This document shows, in pieces, positions 17,005 to 25,164 of a stretch of DNA of 50,800 nucleotides. The notes under the pieces are model-generated. The model did not search any database. It was not told where the DNA came from and saw nothing but the letters and a program-made list of their open reading frames with translations. The stretch is from the NCBI GenBank assembly GCA_022361395.1, contig JAKSAX010000434.1, forward strand, positions 1 to 50,800. Direction: 5' to 3'. Numbering within the stretch: position 1 is the first letter of the stretch; each line of letters starts with the position of its first letter. Source of the DNA: Desulfobacterales bacterium. Its GTDB lineage: Bacteria > Desulfobacterota > Desulfobacteria > Desulfobacterales > Desulfobacteraceae. Position numbers and translations under genes: made by a program.

Positions 17005-18348
17005 CTATCGGCTGCCCCGTCTGAACAAGACGATTTTAACTGTCTCAAAGACGATGAGCAGCTCAAGAAAGACGGACAGGTTGTTGATATAGTACAGGTC
17101 ATACCTGAGTTTTTCCACAGAGTCACCCAGGGAGGCCCCGTAAGGATACATGACCTGGGCCCATCCCGTGATCCCGGGTTTGATGGCATGGCGCTCCGCA
17201 TAATACGGGGTTACCTTGGAGATCTGGCTCACAAACTCGGGCCGCTCAGGCCTGGGCCCGATGAAGCTCATATCTCCTTTAAGCACGTTTATCAGCTGGG
17301 GAAGTTCGTCAATCCGGGTTTTCCTGATAAATGTCCCGAACCGCGTTACCCTGGGATCATTTTCAACAGCCCATGATGCACCGGTTTCCTTTTCGGAATC
17401 CTGGGCCATGGACCTGAATTTATAAATGGTGAATATCTTTCCGTTCAATCCCACCCGTTGCTGGAAATAGAAGACCGGGCCCGGTGAGTCCAGTTTTATC
17501 ATCAGGGCAACAACGGGGAAAAAAGGCAGGCAGATCCCAAGGAGGAGTGATGACAGGACCAGGTCCAGGATTTTCTTAAGGGATCTGATAAACGGGGTAA
17601 TGAGAAATCCCCTGCTCTGGACCAGCCAGGAGGGGGTGATATGCTCAACCGGTATCTTGCCGGTCATGAGTTCGAAAAAGCTTGGATAATCAATGATCCT
17701 GACCCCCATGAGTTTGCAGGTGACCAGCTTGTCCGCCGTCAGGTTGCCCCGCCGTTCGGTCAGGGCAATCACAATGGCCCTGGCATGGGTTGCCTTTGCG
17801 ATTTCCACGACCTGGTCAATATCCCCCAGGATTTTTGAGTCTTCAACACTCACCGGATCAACCGGGGTTCTGACGTATCCGGCCAGTTCGTATTTCCCCG
17901 GGGATTCCCTGATCAGGTTCTCCACATTTTCGGCTGTTGCCCCGGTGCCGATGACAATGAGTCTTTCTGCAAATACCCGGGCATTGTTTGACTTGTGGAA
18001 GATGCCCTGCCATCCGTTCTGGAGTATGAAAAACAGGAGGCTCAACTTAAGGACTCCGGGCAGTGCATCCACATGTCCCCCGGGCAGGATGAAGATGAAT
18101 CCAAGGGTAAAAAGCTGGGCCAGAACCGATCTGAGCAAGCGTTCCTTCAGGCTCCATTGTTCCGGCAGGTAGACCTCGCACAGGAAGGAAAAGACCAGGA
18201 CCAGGGGGATGAAGTACAGGCTCCAGGCCGGCATGGTGTCCGGCTTTATACCTGTTACAAGCATCAGCACCGCTATACCGGCCAGACAATCCCCTGCCAG
18301 AAGAATGATTTTGTGTCTAACCAGGCTCCCTTTTGCTAAAAGTCCCAC
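17005..18348 (-). CDS. polyprenyl-phosphate sugar-1-phosphate transferase (exopolysaccharide initiation)
   Basis: 447 residues. Four or five N-terminal membrane helices are followed by a soluble nucleotide-binding-like region (RLIVIGTGATAENVENLI). A last helix leads into the bacterial sugar-transferase domain: KKILDLVLSSLLLGICLPFFPVVALMIKLDSPGPVFYFQQRVGLNGKIFTIYKFRSM, then RIDELPQLINVLKGDMSFIGPRPERPEF and PGITGWAQV. The enzyme moves a sugar phosphate to undecaprenyl phosphate in the inner membrane and so starts exopolysaccharide repeat-unit assembly. The end motif YGASLGDSVEKLRYDLYYINNLSVFLELLIVFETVKIVLFRRGSR resembles the version linked to EpsH/PEP-CTERM clusters. No other exopolysaccharide genes are nearby apart from the coupled PilZ gene. 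Confidence 0.93.
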   Translation of the reverse strand: MGLLAKGSLVRHKIILLAGDCLAGIAVLMLVTGIKPDTMPAWSLYFIPLVLVFSFLCEVYLPEQWSLKERLLRSVLAQLFTLGFIFILPGGHVDALPGVLKLSLLFFILQNGWQGIFHKSNNARVFAERLIVIGTGATAENVENLIRESPGKYELAGYVRTPVDPVSVEDSKILGDIDQVVEIAKATHARAIVIALTERRGNLTADKLVTCKLMGVRIIDYPSFFELMTGKIPVEHITPSWLVQSRGFLITPFIRSLKKILDLVLSSLLLGICLPFFPVVALMIKLDSPGPVFYFQQRVGLNGKIFTIYKFRSMAQDSEKETGASWAVENDPRVTRFGTFIRKTRIDELPQLINVLKGDMSFIGPRPERPEFVSQISKVTPYYAERHAIKPGITGWAQVMYPYGASLGDSVEKLRYDLYYINNLSVFLELLIVFETVKIVLFRRGSR

Positions 18349-18657
18349 AATCCGCCACGAAAATTAATGGTTAAGAGGTATGGTTTGGTTTTATAGGTAA
18401 CCCCGGGTCATGTCAAGTGCGGGCCGATTTCCATCTATCCGGTGCACAGATGGAAACCGGCCAGGGATTACCCGTTGTGAATACCCTGATGGTATGTTAA
18501 ATTTTATCTATACCAGATAACCCCGCATTTCACATCAGCTTTTGGAACGGATTCCGGTGCTCTTCAACATGAGTTTATTCTCCGGCAAAACCTGTCCGTC
18601 CTGTGTCCGTCCGGCCGGGGTTATGGGATTGGAATAAACCAGAAAAAGGGGGGAACT
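18349..18657. other. 309-base divergent intergenic region with a strong hairpin
   Basis: It separates the divergent sugar transferase and ABM genes and presumably holds both promoters. Its main feature is an imperfect palindrome: arms 18422-18436 and 18448-18462 pair at 14 of 15 positions around an 11-base loop. A GGGGGG run serves as ribosome site for the ABM gene. No clear -35/-10 pair stands out. Confidence 0.6.
18422..18462. repeat. 15-bp near-perfect inverted repeat
   Basis: GGCCGATTTCCATCT pairs with AGATGGAAACCGGCC with a single A-C mismatch and a loop of 11 bases. It is over 70 bases from the sugar transferase start and about 195 bases from the ABM start, so it is not a terminator for a visible gene. 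It could be an operator, a leader structure or part of a small RNA. Confidence 0.6.
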
Positions 18658-19002
18658 ATGATTGCCAAGGTGATTATCAAGAGAAGGGTGAAACAGGATA
18701 AGGAAAAGGAATTTTTTACACTGCTCAGGCAGCTCCGCTCCGCGGCCATGGAGCAGAACGGGTATATTTCCGGTGAGACGCTGATCTGCGCAGACCAGAC
18801 CAATACTGTCCTGGTCATCAGCAAATGGGCATCCCTGGAGCACTGGAATGAGTGGAAGAATAATGCCAGGCGGCGGCAGATAGACTATCAATTAAAGGAA
18901 GTGCAGGAAGAACCCACCATATATGAACCCTATGTGTTCAGCAGGTATAAGGTTGCGGCTGAACTGGGATTTCCCCCGCCTCTGCAGGAGCAGGACCTGT
19001 AA
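18658..19002 (+). CDS. antibiotic biosynthesis monooxygenase (ABM) domain protein
   Basis: 114 residues with a single ferredoxin-like ABM domain (MIAKVIIKRRVKQDKEKEFFTLLRQLRSAAMEQNGYISGETLI, then VLVISKWASLEHWNEWKNN). Family members include quinone or haem-degrading monooxygenases and many dimeric proteins of unknown role. In an anaerobe a stress or quinone-related function is possible, but no residue pattern points to haem binding. The start is preceded by AAAGGGGGGAAC. A 14-base palindrome (GTGTCATGTGACAC, 19003-19016) follows the stop codon directly and may mark the transcript end. Confidence 0.85.
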   Translation: MIAKVIIKRRVKQDKEKEFFTLLRQLRSAAMEQNGYISGETLICADQTNTVLVISKWASLEHWNEWKNNARRRQIDYQLKEVQEEPTIYEPYVFSRYKVAAELGFPPPLQEQDL

Positions 19003-19016
19003 GTGTCATGTGACAC
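19003..19016 (+). terminator. short palindrome directly after the ABM gene
   Basis: GTGTCATGTGACAC is a six-base-pair palindrome starting at the base after the stop codon. There is no U-run, so terminator function is only suggested by position. Confidence 0.3.
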
Positions 19017-19126
19017 CGCCTGCAGGTGAACCGGCGCGGTTTGAAAAGTCGTCTAGAGAGGGATTCAGCCTGAAATTTCCGGGTTGGGGGTAAGTTTGGC
19101 GGGATAACTAAAAACGGATAAAGGGC

Positions 19127-21100
19127 ATGCTGTTCGATCCGGTGAAAATCAAAGGACTGAAACTGAAAAACAGGCTGGTGGCACTGCCTGTTTTTACAGG
19201 GTATGCCCTGCCGGACGGAAGGGTGTCCCCGTTAATGCTCGAACATTACCGGCGGCTTTCCAGTTCCGGTGCCGCTGTGGTGGTGGTACCCAATGTTGCG
19301 GTATCGGAAAACGGCCGCACGTCGGAGCGGAGCCTGGTGCTGGACCATGACGGGCGGATTGACCAGTTAAAGCGCCTGGCTGCAGTGATCAAGGCCAATA
19401 ATGCCCTGGCCTGTATTCAGCTCAATCACGGGGGGAGATACGCAGTCACGGAAGAGCCCATGCTGCCTTCGGCAATAGATTCGACAGAGATCCTGAGCAG
19501 TATATCAACGCTGAAAAATTTTATGGAAGGCTTTCCCTTTGGAAAGCGCTTCGGCCTTACCGCCCATATGGCCAAGATGACAGCCGGCTGGACCAGGGAG
19601 ATGACAGAAGACGATATCCGCCACTCGATTGCCGGGTTCGGGCAGGCGGCCCGCCGGGCGGTTGCCGCAGGGTTTGATATGATTGAACTCCACGGTGCCA
19701 CAGGTTATCTCATTGCCCAGTTCCTATCCCCCCGCACCAACCGCAGGCCGGGGCCATGGGGCGGTTCCCCGGATGCACGCATGTCGTATGCCGTTAGTAT
19801 TCTAAAAGAAATAAAGGCGCATATCCCTGAGCGGATACCTGTCGGGTTCCGGCTGATCCTGGATGAAATGGCGCCAAAGGGCATATGCATTGATGAGGCC
19901 GTCGTATTTGCAAAGAAGCTGGAAGAACACGGCGCTGCATACCTTTCCGCCACGGTTGCCACCTATCAGTCCATGTTTCTGCCTGATGTTGCAAAACAGC
20001 TGAAAAGGCCCGGGTGCCTTTCAGGGGCAACCAGGCATCTCAAAGAGAATGTCAACATCCCGGTCATCATCTCCAACCGCATCGTCTCCCCTAAACTGGC
20101 TGAAAAAATACTTCAAAATAAAGAGGCCGACCTCATCGGCCTTGGCAGGCCCCTGCTGGCTGATCCGGACTGGATCAGAAAAGCGGTTATCGGCGGAAAA
20201 ATTACCGGGTGCAAAAATTGTAACACCTGTTTCCGGCATGTGGCCCTCGGCCAGAGCGTTATATGCACCCGCTGGCCCAAAGCAGTGCGGGACCGGATAC
20301 AGATGGAGACACGGTTTACTTCCCGCCACGGTTACCGGACCCTGATTCTGCTGTCATCCGTGTCCGACTTTCAGGTAAACAGGACGCTCATCCAAAGGCG
20401 GGTTCCGGTGCACAGGGATATCCTGGATCGCCAGCTTTTTATGAATATAAACGGCGAGAAGAATTTTGAGGCAGAGGCAGAAAAGTATATTAAATGGTGC
20501 AATCATTACCTTAAGACCCAGCTAAAGCGGACCCGGGTCGAAAACCTGGTTGTGAAAGATTTCCAGGATCCCATTGAAACCGTGACGGAACAGCTTAAGG
20601 AGAATTTCGGCTTTGTCTCCATTACCCATGATGAAAAATCGGAATGGAAAAAGGCCCTGATAATGAATGCGCCCGCAGATGTTGTGGTGGTCAGGAACAG
20701 CGTTCATTCCAGTCAGAAAAAGGTAATGATCCCCTGTGATCTCTCTGATGTTACCCTGATGCAGATCAGGGTTGCCCGGCATGTATTTCACGGCCGGACC
20801 GATGTGAGAATAAGTTACGTCCATGTAACCCGTTCTCCCGGAGAAGCAGAGGACAGGTGGGCGGAAATTATTAAAAATTTTGAAATTGATCCCTCCCCCT
20901 CCCTGGAAATCTTTCAGCCGGATGAGGATTCAACCGTTGGGGAGACTTTATTGCAAAAGGCAAAAAAAGAGGGCTGCGGCAGCATAATAATCGCCAGGCG
21001 GGGCGGGCTTGCCCCCCGGTTCCGCCGGCGAATTTTCGGCTCGGTTTCCGGACTGCTGCTGACGGAGCTTCCTGAATGCAGCTTCTTCATCATCGGCTGA
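19127..21100 (+). CDS. Old Yellow Enzyme-family flavin oxidoreductase fused to a C-terminal universal-stress-protein domain
   Basis: 657 residues. Residues 1-360 are the FMN (beta/alpha)8 barrel of the NADH:flavin oxidoreductase family: KIKGLKLKNRLV, CIQLNHGGRY, ELHGATGYLIAQFLSPRTNRRPGPWGGS and LGRPLLADPDW. A 4Fe-4S type motif follows (CKNCNTC-x11-C, near residues 361-380), as in 2,4-dienoyl-CoA reductase. In that enzyme an FAD/NAD(P)H domain comes next. Here it is replaced by about 270 residues whose end (KKEGCGSIIIARRGG, then RRRIFGSVSGLLLTELPECSFFIIG) has the ATP-binding signature of UspA proteins. A stress- or ATP-sensing reductase that takes electrons from another partner is inferred. 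GGATAAAGGGC precedes the ATG. Confidence 0.87.
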   Translation: MLFDPVKIKGLKLKNRLVALPVFTGYALPDGRVSPLMLEHYRRLSSSGAAVVVVPNVAVSENGRTSERSLVLDHDGRIDQLKRLAAVIKANNALACIQLNHGGRYAVTEEPMLPSAIDSTEILSSISTLKNFMEGFPFGKRFGLTAHMAKMTAGWTREMTEDDIRHSIAGFGQAARRAVAAGFDMIELHGATGYLIAQFLSPRTNRRPGPWGGSPDARMSYAVSILKEIKAHIPERIPVGFRLILDEMAPKGICIDEAVVFAKKLEEHGAAYLSATVATYQSMFLPDVAKQLKRPGCLSGATRHLKENVNIPVIISNRIVSPKLAEKILQNKEADLIGLGRPLLADPDWIRKAVIGGKITGCKNCNTCFRHVALGQSVICTRWPKAVRDRIQMETRFTSRHGYRTLILLSSVSDFQVNRTLIQRRVPVHRDILDRQLFMNINGEKNFEAEAEKYIKWCNHYLKTQLKRTRVENLVVKDFQDPIETVTEQLKENFGFVSITHDEKSEWKKALIMNAPADVVVVRNSVHSSQKKVMIPCDLSDVTLMQIRVARHVFHGRTDVRISYVHVTRSPGEAEDRWAEIIKNFEIDPSPSLEIFQPDEDSTVGETLLQKAKKEGCGSIIIARRGGLAPRFRRRIFGSVSGLLLTELPECSFFIIG

Positions 21101-21178
21101 TATGGCCTGACCTGAATATTGGCTTTGTGCAAAAAGTAAAGATCCGGTATTATGCCGGGTGAGCATGGTGTCTACCTG

Positions 21179-21269
21179 AGGCAATCGTCGCATATAAACT
21201 TGGCAGGGTTTTTAATTTTCAAAGGTTTTGGACACTTAAGTTTTATCTGTATTTTGCCTGCGATTGCCT
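21179..21269. repeat. spaced inverted repeat AGGCAATCG / CGATTGCCT
   Basis: A nine-base inverted repeat (21179-21187 and 21261-21269) encloses 73 A+T-rich bases in the gap between the OYE fusion and the MscS gene. No gene fits in this 254-base gap. The arms are short for the distance and may be chance. Confidence 0.3.
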
Positions 21270-21354
21270 GTACAAAAGTGATGTATTGGAATCATTGGAT
21301 CTGAAAAGTTACTTGCGTTGACCCAGGGTGCCTACCCGATGTAAAGGAGAATTC

Positions 21355-23049
21355 GTGAATTTAAAGTTAAACTTTCTGATTGTTGTTCTGGTGTTGAGTT
21401 TTGCCCTGCCCGGGCTTGGGGGCCAGGAGCAGGGAGACAGAGACGGTTCCTGGCCCGTTAAGAGTCTCTCCTTCGGGGTTGAGGCGGAAAAGGAAAAGGC
21501 CACCCTGGAGATGCTTCACTCCATTGTCCGGCTCAAGAATAACCTTAAAAAGCGGATGGCTGAGAAAAAGCAGCTCATCGAAAAGGCTGATTCGGAGACG
21601 GAAAAAACATACCTGTCTGCGGAACTCAAGGAGATGGACGGGCAGCTGGCCGGTGCTGTGGTGGATTTTGAGCGGATTGCCACCGGTGTTGATGTGGGTC
21701 TGTTTGCGGAAAAAAAGGCCGAGCATTTTAACTGGAAAAATGAACTGGTTGCCCTGGTGGAGCCGGGGATAATGGAACTTAAGCGGCTCACCGTAAAGGC
21801 GAGGCATAAGACCAAGCTTAAGGATGAGTTGTCTGCCTACCAGAGCCTTGTGCCGGTTGCCCTTAAGGCGCGTACCCGGATTGAGGTGCTGGCCGGCAGG
21901 GCGGAAGACCCTGAACTGAAAAAGTCACTGGAAGGCCTGCTGCCGGAGTACCGCGGTGTGGAGAGCCAGATTAAAAATAAGCTGGACCTGGTCCGACTGC
22001 AGTTAGAGGAGATTGAGCGGGAAGAGACCTCCCTGATTGACAGCTCCAGTAAATCGGTAAAGAATTTTTTCAGGACCAGGGGGCTGTTCCTCTTTATTGC
22101 GGTAATTGTCTGTACCGGAGTTGTTTTCTTTCTGCGTTTTTTTTACAGGAACTTTATAAAACTGGTACCGGGGTATAAGGCCAGGTACAGGCCCTTTCAC
22201 ATCCGGGTCCTGGAACTGGTTTACAGGGCGTTTACCCTGATCTTAACCCTTTTGGCCGTTATCCTTGTCTTTTATGCATTTGAGGACTGGGTGCTGCTCT
22301 CCCTTGCCATTATCTTCCTCATGGGCATTGCCTGGGCAGCCAAGCATACCCTGCCCAGGGTGGTGCACCAGAGCCGGCTCATGCTGAATATCGGGGCGGT
22401 CCGGGAAGGGGAGCGTCTGATCTACCGGGGAATTCCCTGGCTGGTTAAGCATATCAATGTCTATACCACCCTGGAGAATCCCACACTGGGTATAGAGCTT
22501 AGGATTCCCATTGAAAACCTCATGGATAAAACCTCACGGTCCTTTCACCCGTCGGAACCCTGGTTTCCCTGCCGCAAGAACGACTGGGTCATCCTTTCCG
22601 ACGGCACCCGGGGCGGGGTGGTCAGCCTCTCCCATGAAACCGTGGAGCTTGTCCAGCGGGGCGGGGCCAGGAAGACCTACCAGACCCCTGATTTCCTCTC
22701 TTTATCACCGTTGAACCTGTCGGTAAATTTCAGGCTGAAAATTCCCTTTGGTGTATCCTATGCCCACCAAGAGGAGGTAACCGGCCGCATACCCGAGCTG
22801 TTATCCGGGCATATCCAGGAAAAGATAGAGGAGGAAGGGTATACGGACGACCTGCTGAACCTGAGGGTGGAGTTTGCCGAGGCAGCGGCCTCATCACTGG
22901 ACTTGGTTGTGATTGCGGATTTTAGAGGAGAGATGGCGCCGTTGTACAACCGGCTGTCCCGGGCCATCCAGCGGTGGTGTGTGGATGCGGCAACGCTTCA
23001 CGGATGGGATATCCCCTTTCCCCAGCTTACCATTCACCGTGAGGCCTGA
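21355..23049 (+). CDS. MscS-family mechanosensitive channel-like protein
   Basis: About 564 residues. I chose the GTG at 21355 because AAAGGAG lies five to six bases before it and a signal peptide follows (KLNFLIVVLVLSFALPGLGG). An upstream GTG at 21328 has no such site. A periplasmic coiled-coil-rich region of about 220 residues (LKNNLKKRMAEKKQLIEKADSETEKTY) is followed by three or four membrane helices (LFLFIAVIVCTGVVFFLRFF, then FTLILTLLAVILVFYAF). The MscS beta domain comes next (KNDWVILSDGTRGGVVSLSHETVELVQRGGARKTYQTPDFLS) and then an alpha/beta cytoplasmic domain. The glycine/alanine-rich pore helix is poorly conserved, so conductance may differ from E. coli MscS. Release of solutes under osmotic stress is the inferred role. 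Confidence 0.82.
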   Translation: MNLKLNFLIVVLVLSFALPGLGGQEQGDRDGSWPVKSLSFGVEAEKEKATLEMLHSIVRLKNNLKKRMAEKKQLIEKADSETEKTYLSAELKEMDGQLAGAVVDFERIATGVDVGLFAEKKAEHFNWKNELVALVEPGIMELKRLTVKARHKTKLKDELSAYQSLVPVALKARTRIEVLAGRAEDPELKKSLEGLLPEYRGVESQIKNKLDLVRLQLEEIEREETSLIDSSSKSVKNFFRTRGLFLFIAVIVCTGVVFFLRFFYRNFIKLVPGYKARYRPFHIRVLELVYRAFTLILTLLAVILVFYAFEDWVLLSLAIIFLMGIAWAAKHTLPRVVHQSRLMLNIGAVREGERLIYRGIPWLVKHINVYTTLENPTLGIELRIPIENLMDKTSRSFHPSEPWFPCRKNDWVILSDGTRGGVVSLSHETVELVQRGGARKTYQTPDFLSLSPLNLSVNFRLKIPFGVSYAHQEEVTGRIPELLSGHIQEKIEEEGYTDDLLNLRVEFAEAAASSLDLVVIADFRGEMAPLYNRLSRAIQRWCVDAATLHGWDIPFPQLTIHREA

Positions 23050-23114
23050 TGGCTTGGGAAGCCGGTGCCGGGAAATTGCCTTGACTTGACACCGGTTTCC
23101 GGGAATACTGAATA

Positions 23115-23138
23115 TTTGAGACCGGGCAGTGTCTCAAA
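23115..23138. promoter_or_regulatory. perfect 8-bp hairpin upstream of the GAF-kinase gene
   Basis: TTTGAGAC (23115-23122) pairs with GTCTCAAA (23131-23138) around an eight-base loop, 45 bases before the kinase start codon. A TTGACA box lies at 23086-23091, but its -10 partner is weak. It could be an operator or a terminator for the MscS transcript. Confidence 0.4.
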
Positions 23139-23183
23139 CAATCGGTATAAATACAATGAATCCAAGAAAACAGGGACACATCC

Positions 23184-25154
23184 ATGAATTTAAATTCCCA
23201 TCTTCTGGGCGATCTTCTGGTCAGCATGGGTACGATTTCAAAGGGGCAGCTTGAAGAGGCCCTGGCATTTCAACAGGGGTTTATAGAGGAATCCCTGCCG
23301 GAAGCCGACCTGGACCGGACAGAACTTATCTCCAGGGGGAGACGGACAACCTGTCCGGTACCAAAGCTGGGGAAAATTCTTATCGATAAGGGGTATTTAA
23401 CCGAGGATCAGCTGGCACCGGCCCTGGAAATCCAGCACCAGCGGGCAACCGAACTCAGCCGCCTTGACAACCATAAACTGGCCACGGCCCTTGAGGTTGG
23501 ATTTATCATCAACTCCACCATTGATCTGGTGGATGTGCTTTCCCTGATCATGAAATATGCCAATATTGTAACGGATTCCGTGGCGTCTACGCTCATGCTT
23601 CTGGATGAAAAAACCGGGGAACTTGTTTTTTCGGTGCCCACAGGGCCCAACGCAGACCAGCTTGAGGATATCCGGATTCCCAGGGGCAAAGGGGTTGCCG
23701 GCTGGGTGGCGGAAAACGAACAATACCTGATTGTGGAAGATGCGGAAAATGATGACCGGTTCTACAGCGGCGTGGATGACATGACCGGAATCCGGACCCA
23801 GTCCCTTCTCTGTATCCCCATGAAATCAAAACGGAAACTCATCGGTGTGCTGGAGGTCATCAACAAGAAAGACGGGGGCAGCTTTTCGGAGGACGACGCC
23901 CTGTTGTTGAGTATCTTTTCCCACCATGCAGCCATTGCCATTGAAAATGCCCTGCTGTTCAACTCCATGCAGACCCGTATGGAGAAAGAGAAGCTCATTG
24001 AGCAGAAGATCGCGGAATCCGAGCGGCTTCGCTCCATCGGCACCCTGGCCGGCGGAATCGCCCACGACTTCAACAATATTCTGAGTGCCATTGTCGGATA
24101 TACCGAACTGGCCCAGTTGGAATCCGAGAAAGACGGCCGTCCTTACGCCAATCTGACAAAGGTGCTGGGTGCGTCCAACCGGGCCCGGGATCTTATCTCC
24201 CAGATTCTTACCTTCAGCCGCCAGTCTGAAAAGATTTCAAAACCCATCCAGGTCAATCTCGTGGTAAGAGAGGCATTAAAACTCCTGCGGGCCTCCCTGC
24301 CCAGAACAATTGAAATCAGGTCCGACATTGACTGCCGCTCTGTGATTATGGGGGATTCCACCCAGATTCACCAGGTGATCATGAACCTGTGCACCAATGC
24401 AGCCCATGCCATGGACAGGGAGGGCGGACCCCTGGCCGTCTCTTTAAGTGAAGTTGAGATTGAACAGGACCCGGATGATATGCACGGTATAACTGCCGCT
24501 CTTAACCCCGGTTCCTATCTCAGGGTAGAGGTCAAGGATTCAGGCGAGGGCATGCCAGCCTATGTGATGGAGCGGATTTTCGATCCGTTTTTCACCACCA
24601 AGGAAAAGGGCCGGGGAACCGGCATGGGACTGGCTGTGGTCCATGGTATTGTAAAAAATCACGGGGGGGATATCCAGGTCACAAGCGAACCGGGAAAAGG
24701 GTCGCGGTTTGATATTTATTTCCCCGTGATCGAACGGGACCCCGAACCGGGGGAAACACCGAAGGCAGTGGATGTCCCGGGCGGAACCGAACATGTGCTG
24801 ATCGTGGATGATGAGATCATGCTGGTGGATGTGGCCAAAGGCCGGCTCAATGCGCTGGGGTACAGGGTGACCATTGAGACCGACAGTATCCAGGCCCTGG
24901 AACGGTTCAAGCAGGGCCCTGATACCTATGACCTGGTGGTCACCGACATGTCCATGCCCGTGATGACCGGGGATAAAATGGCCAGGGAAATCATGTCCGT
25001 CAGGCCGGATATTCCCGTTATCCTCACCACGGGGTTCAGCAGGGAGATGTCCGAGGAACTTGCCCTGAAGATGGGTTTTAAGGGGTTTTTAACCAAACCC
25101 ATGCGGTTCAACGATCTGGCCCTGGCCGTTCGAAAGGCCCTTGACGGTTCCTGA
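23184..25154 (+). CDS. hybrid histidine kinase: MshEN-like N-terminus, GAF, HisKA/HATPase, receiver
   Basis: 656 residues, soluble. The first 95 residues contain two helical repeats (LLGDLLVSMGTISKGQLEEALAFQQ and LGKILIDKGYLTEDQLAPALEIQHQ), the pattern of the GspE/MshE N-terminal domain, which binds c-di-GMP in some ATPases. A GAF domain (residues about 115-265) and the kinase core follow. The phospho-acceptor is His294 in IAHDFNNILS, the ATP site has DSGEGM and GRGTGMGLAVVHGIV, and the receiver has Asp in LVVTDMSMP and Lys in FLTKPM. Autophosphorylation with internal transfer to the receiver is expected. There is no output domain, so a separate partner must read the signal. It is transcribed alone, convergent with selO. 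Confidence 0.92.
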   Translation: MNLNSHLLGDLLVSMGTISKGQLEEALAFQQGFIEESLPEADLDRTELISRGRRTTCPVPKLGKILIDKGYLTEDQLAPALEIQHQRATELSRLDNHKLATALEVGFIINSTIDLVDVLSLIMKYANIVTDSVASTLMLLDEKTGELVFSVPTGPNADQLEDIRIPRGKGVAGWVAENEQYLIVEDAENDDRFYSGVDDMTGIRTQSLLCIPMKSKRKLIGVLEVINKKDGGSFSEDDALLLSIFSHHAAIAIENALLFNSMQTRMEKEKLIEQKIAESERLRSIGTLAGGIAHDFNNILSAIVGYTELAQLESEKDGRPYANLTKVLGASNRARDLISQILTFSRQSEKISKPIQVNLVVREALKLLRASLPRTIEIRSDIDCRSVIMGDSTQIHQVIMNLCTNAAHAMDREGGPLAVSLSEVEIEQDPDDMHGITAALNPGSYLRVEVKDSGEGMPAYVMERIFDPFFTTKEKGRGTGMGLAVVHGIVKNHGGDIQVTSEPGKGSRFDIYFPVIERDPEPGETPKAVDVPGGTEHVLIVDDEIMLVDVAKGRLNALGYRVTIETDSIQALERFKQGPDTYDLVVTDMSMPVMTGDKMAREIMSVRPDIPVILTTGFSREMSEELALKMGFKGFLTKPMRFNDLALAVRKALDGS

Positions 25155-25164
25155 AACACCATCT

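Noticed and set aside
18569-18637. 22-codon frame with a CPSC motif just upstream of the ABM gene
   Set aside because: No ribosome site and no recognised similarity; too short to support.
21121-21180. tRNA-like foldback after the OYE fusion
   Set aside because: No acceptor/T-arm pair or GTTCGA-type T loop is present; I found no tRNA in the window.
25152-25154. UGA stop of the GAF hybrid kinase as possible selenocysteine
   Set aside because: The receiver domain is complete at that point and the sequence beyond has no domain pattern.
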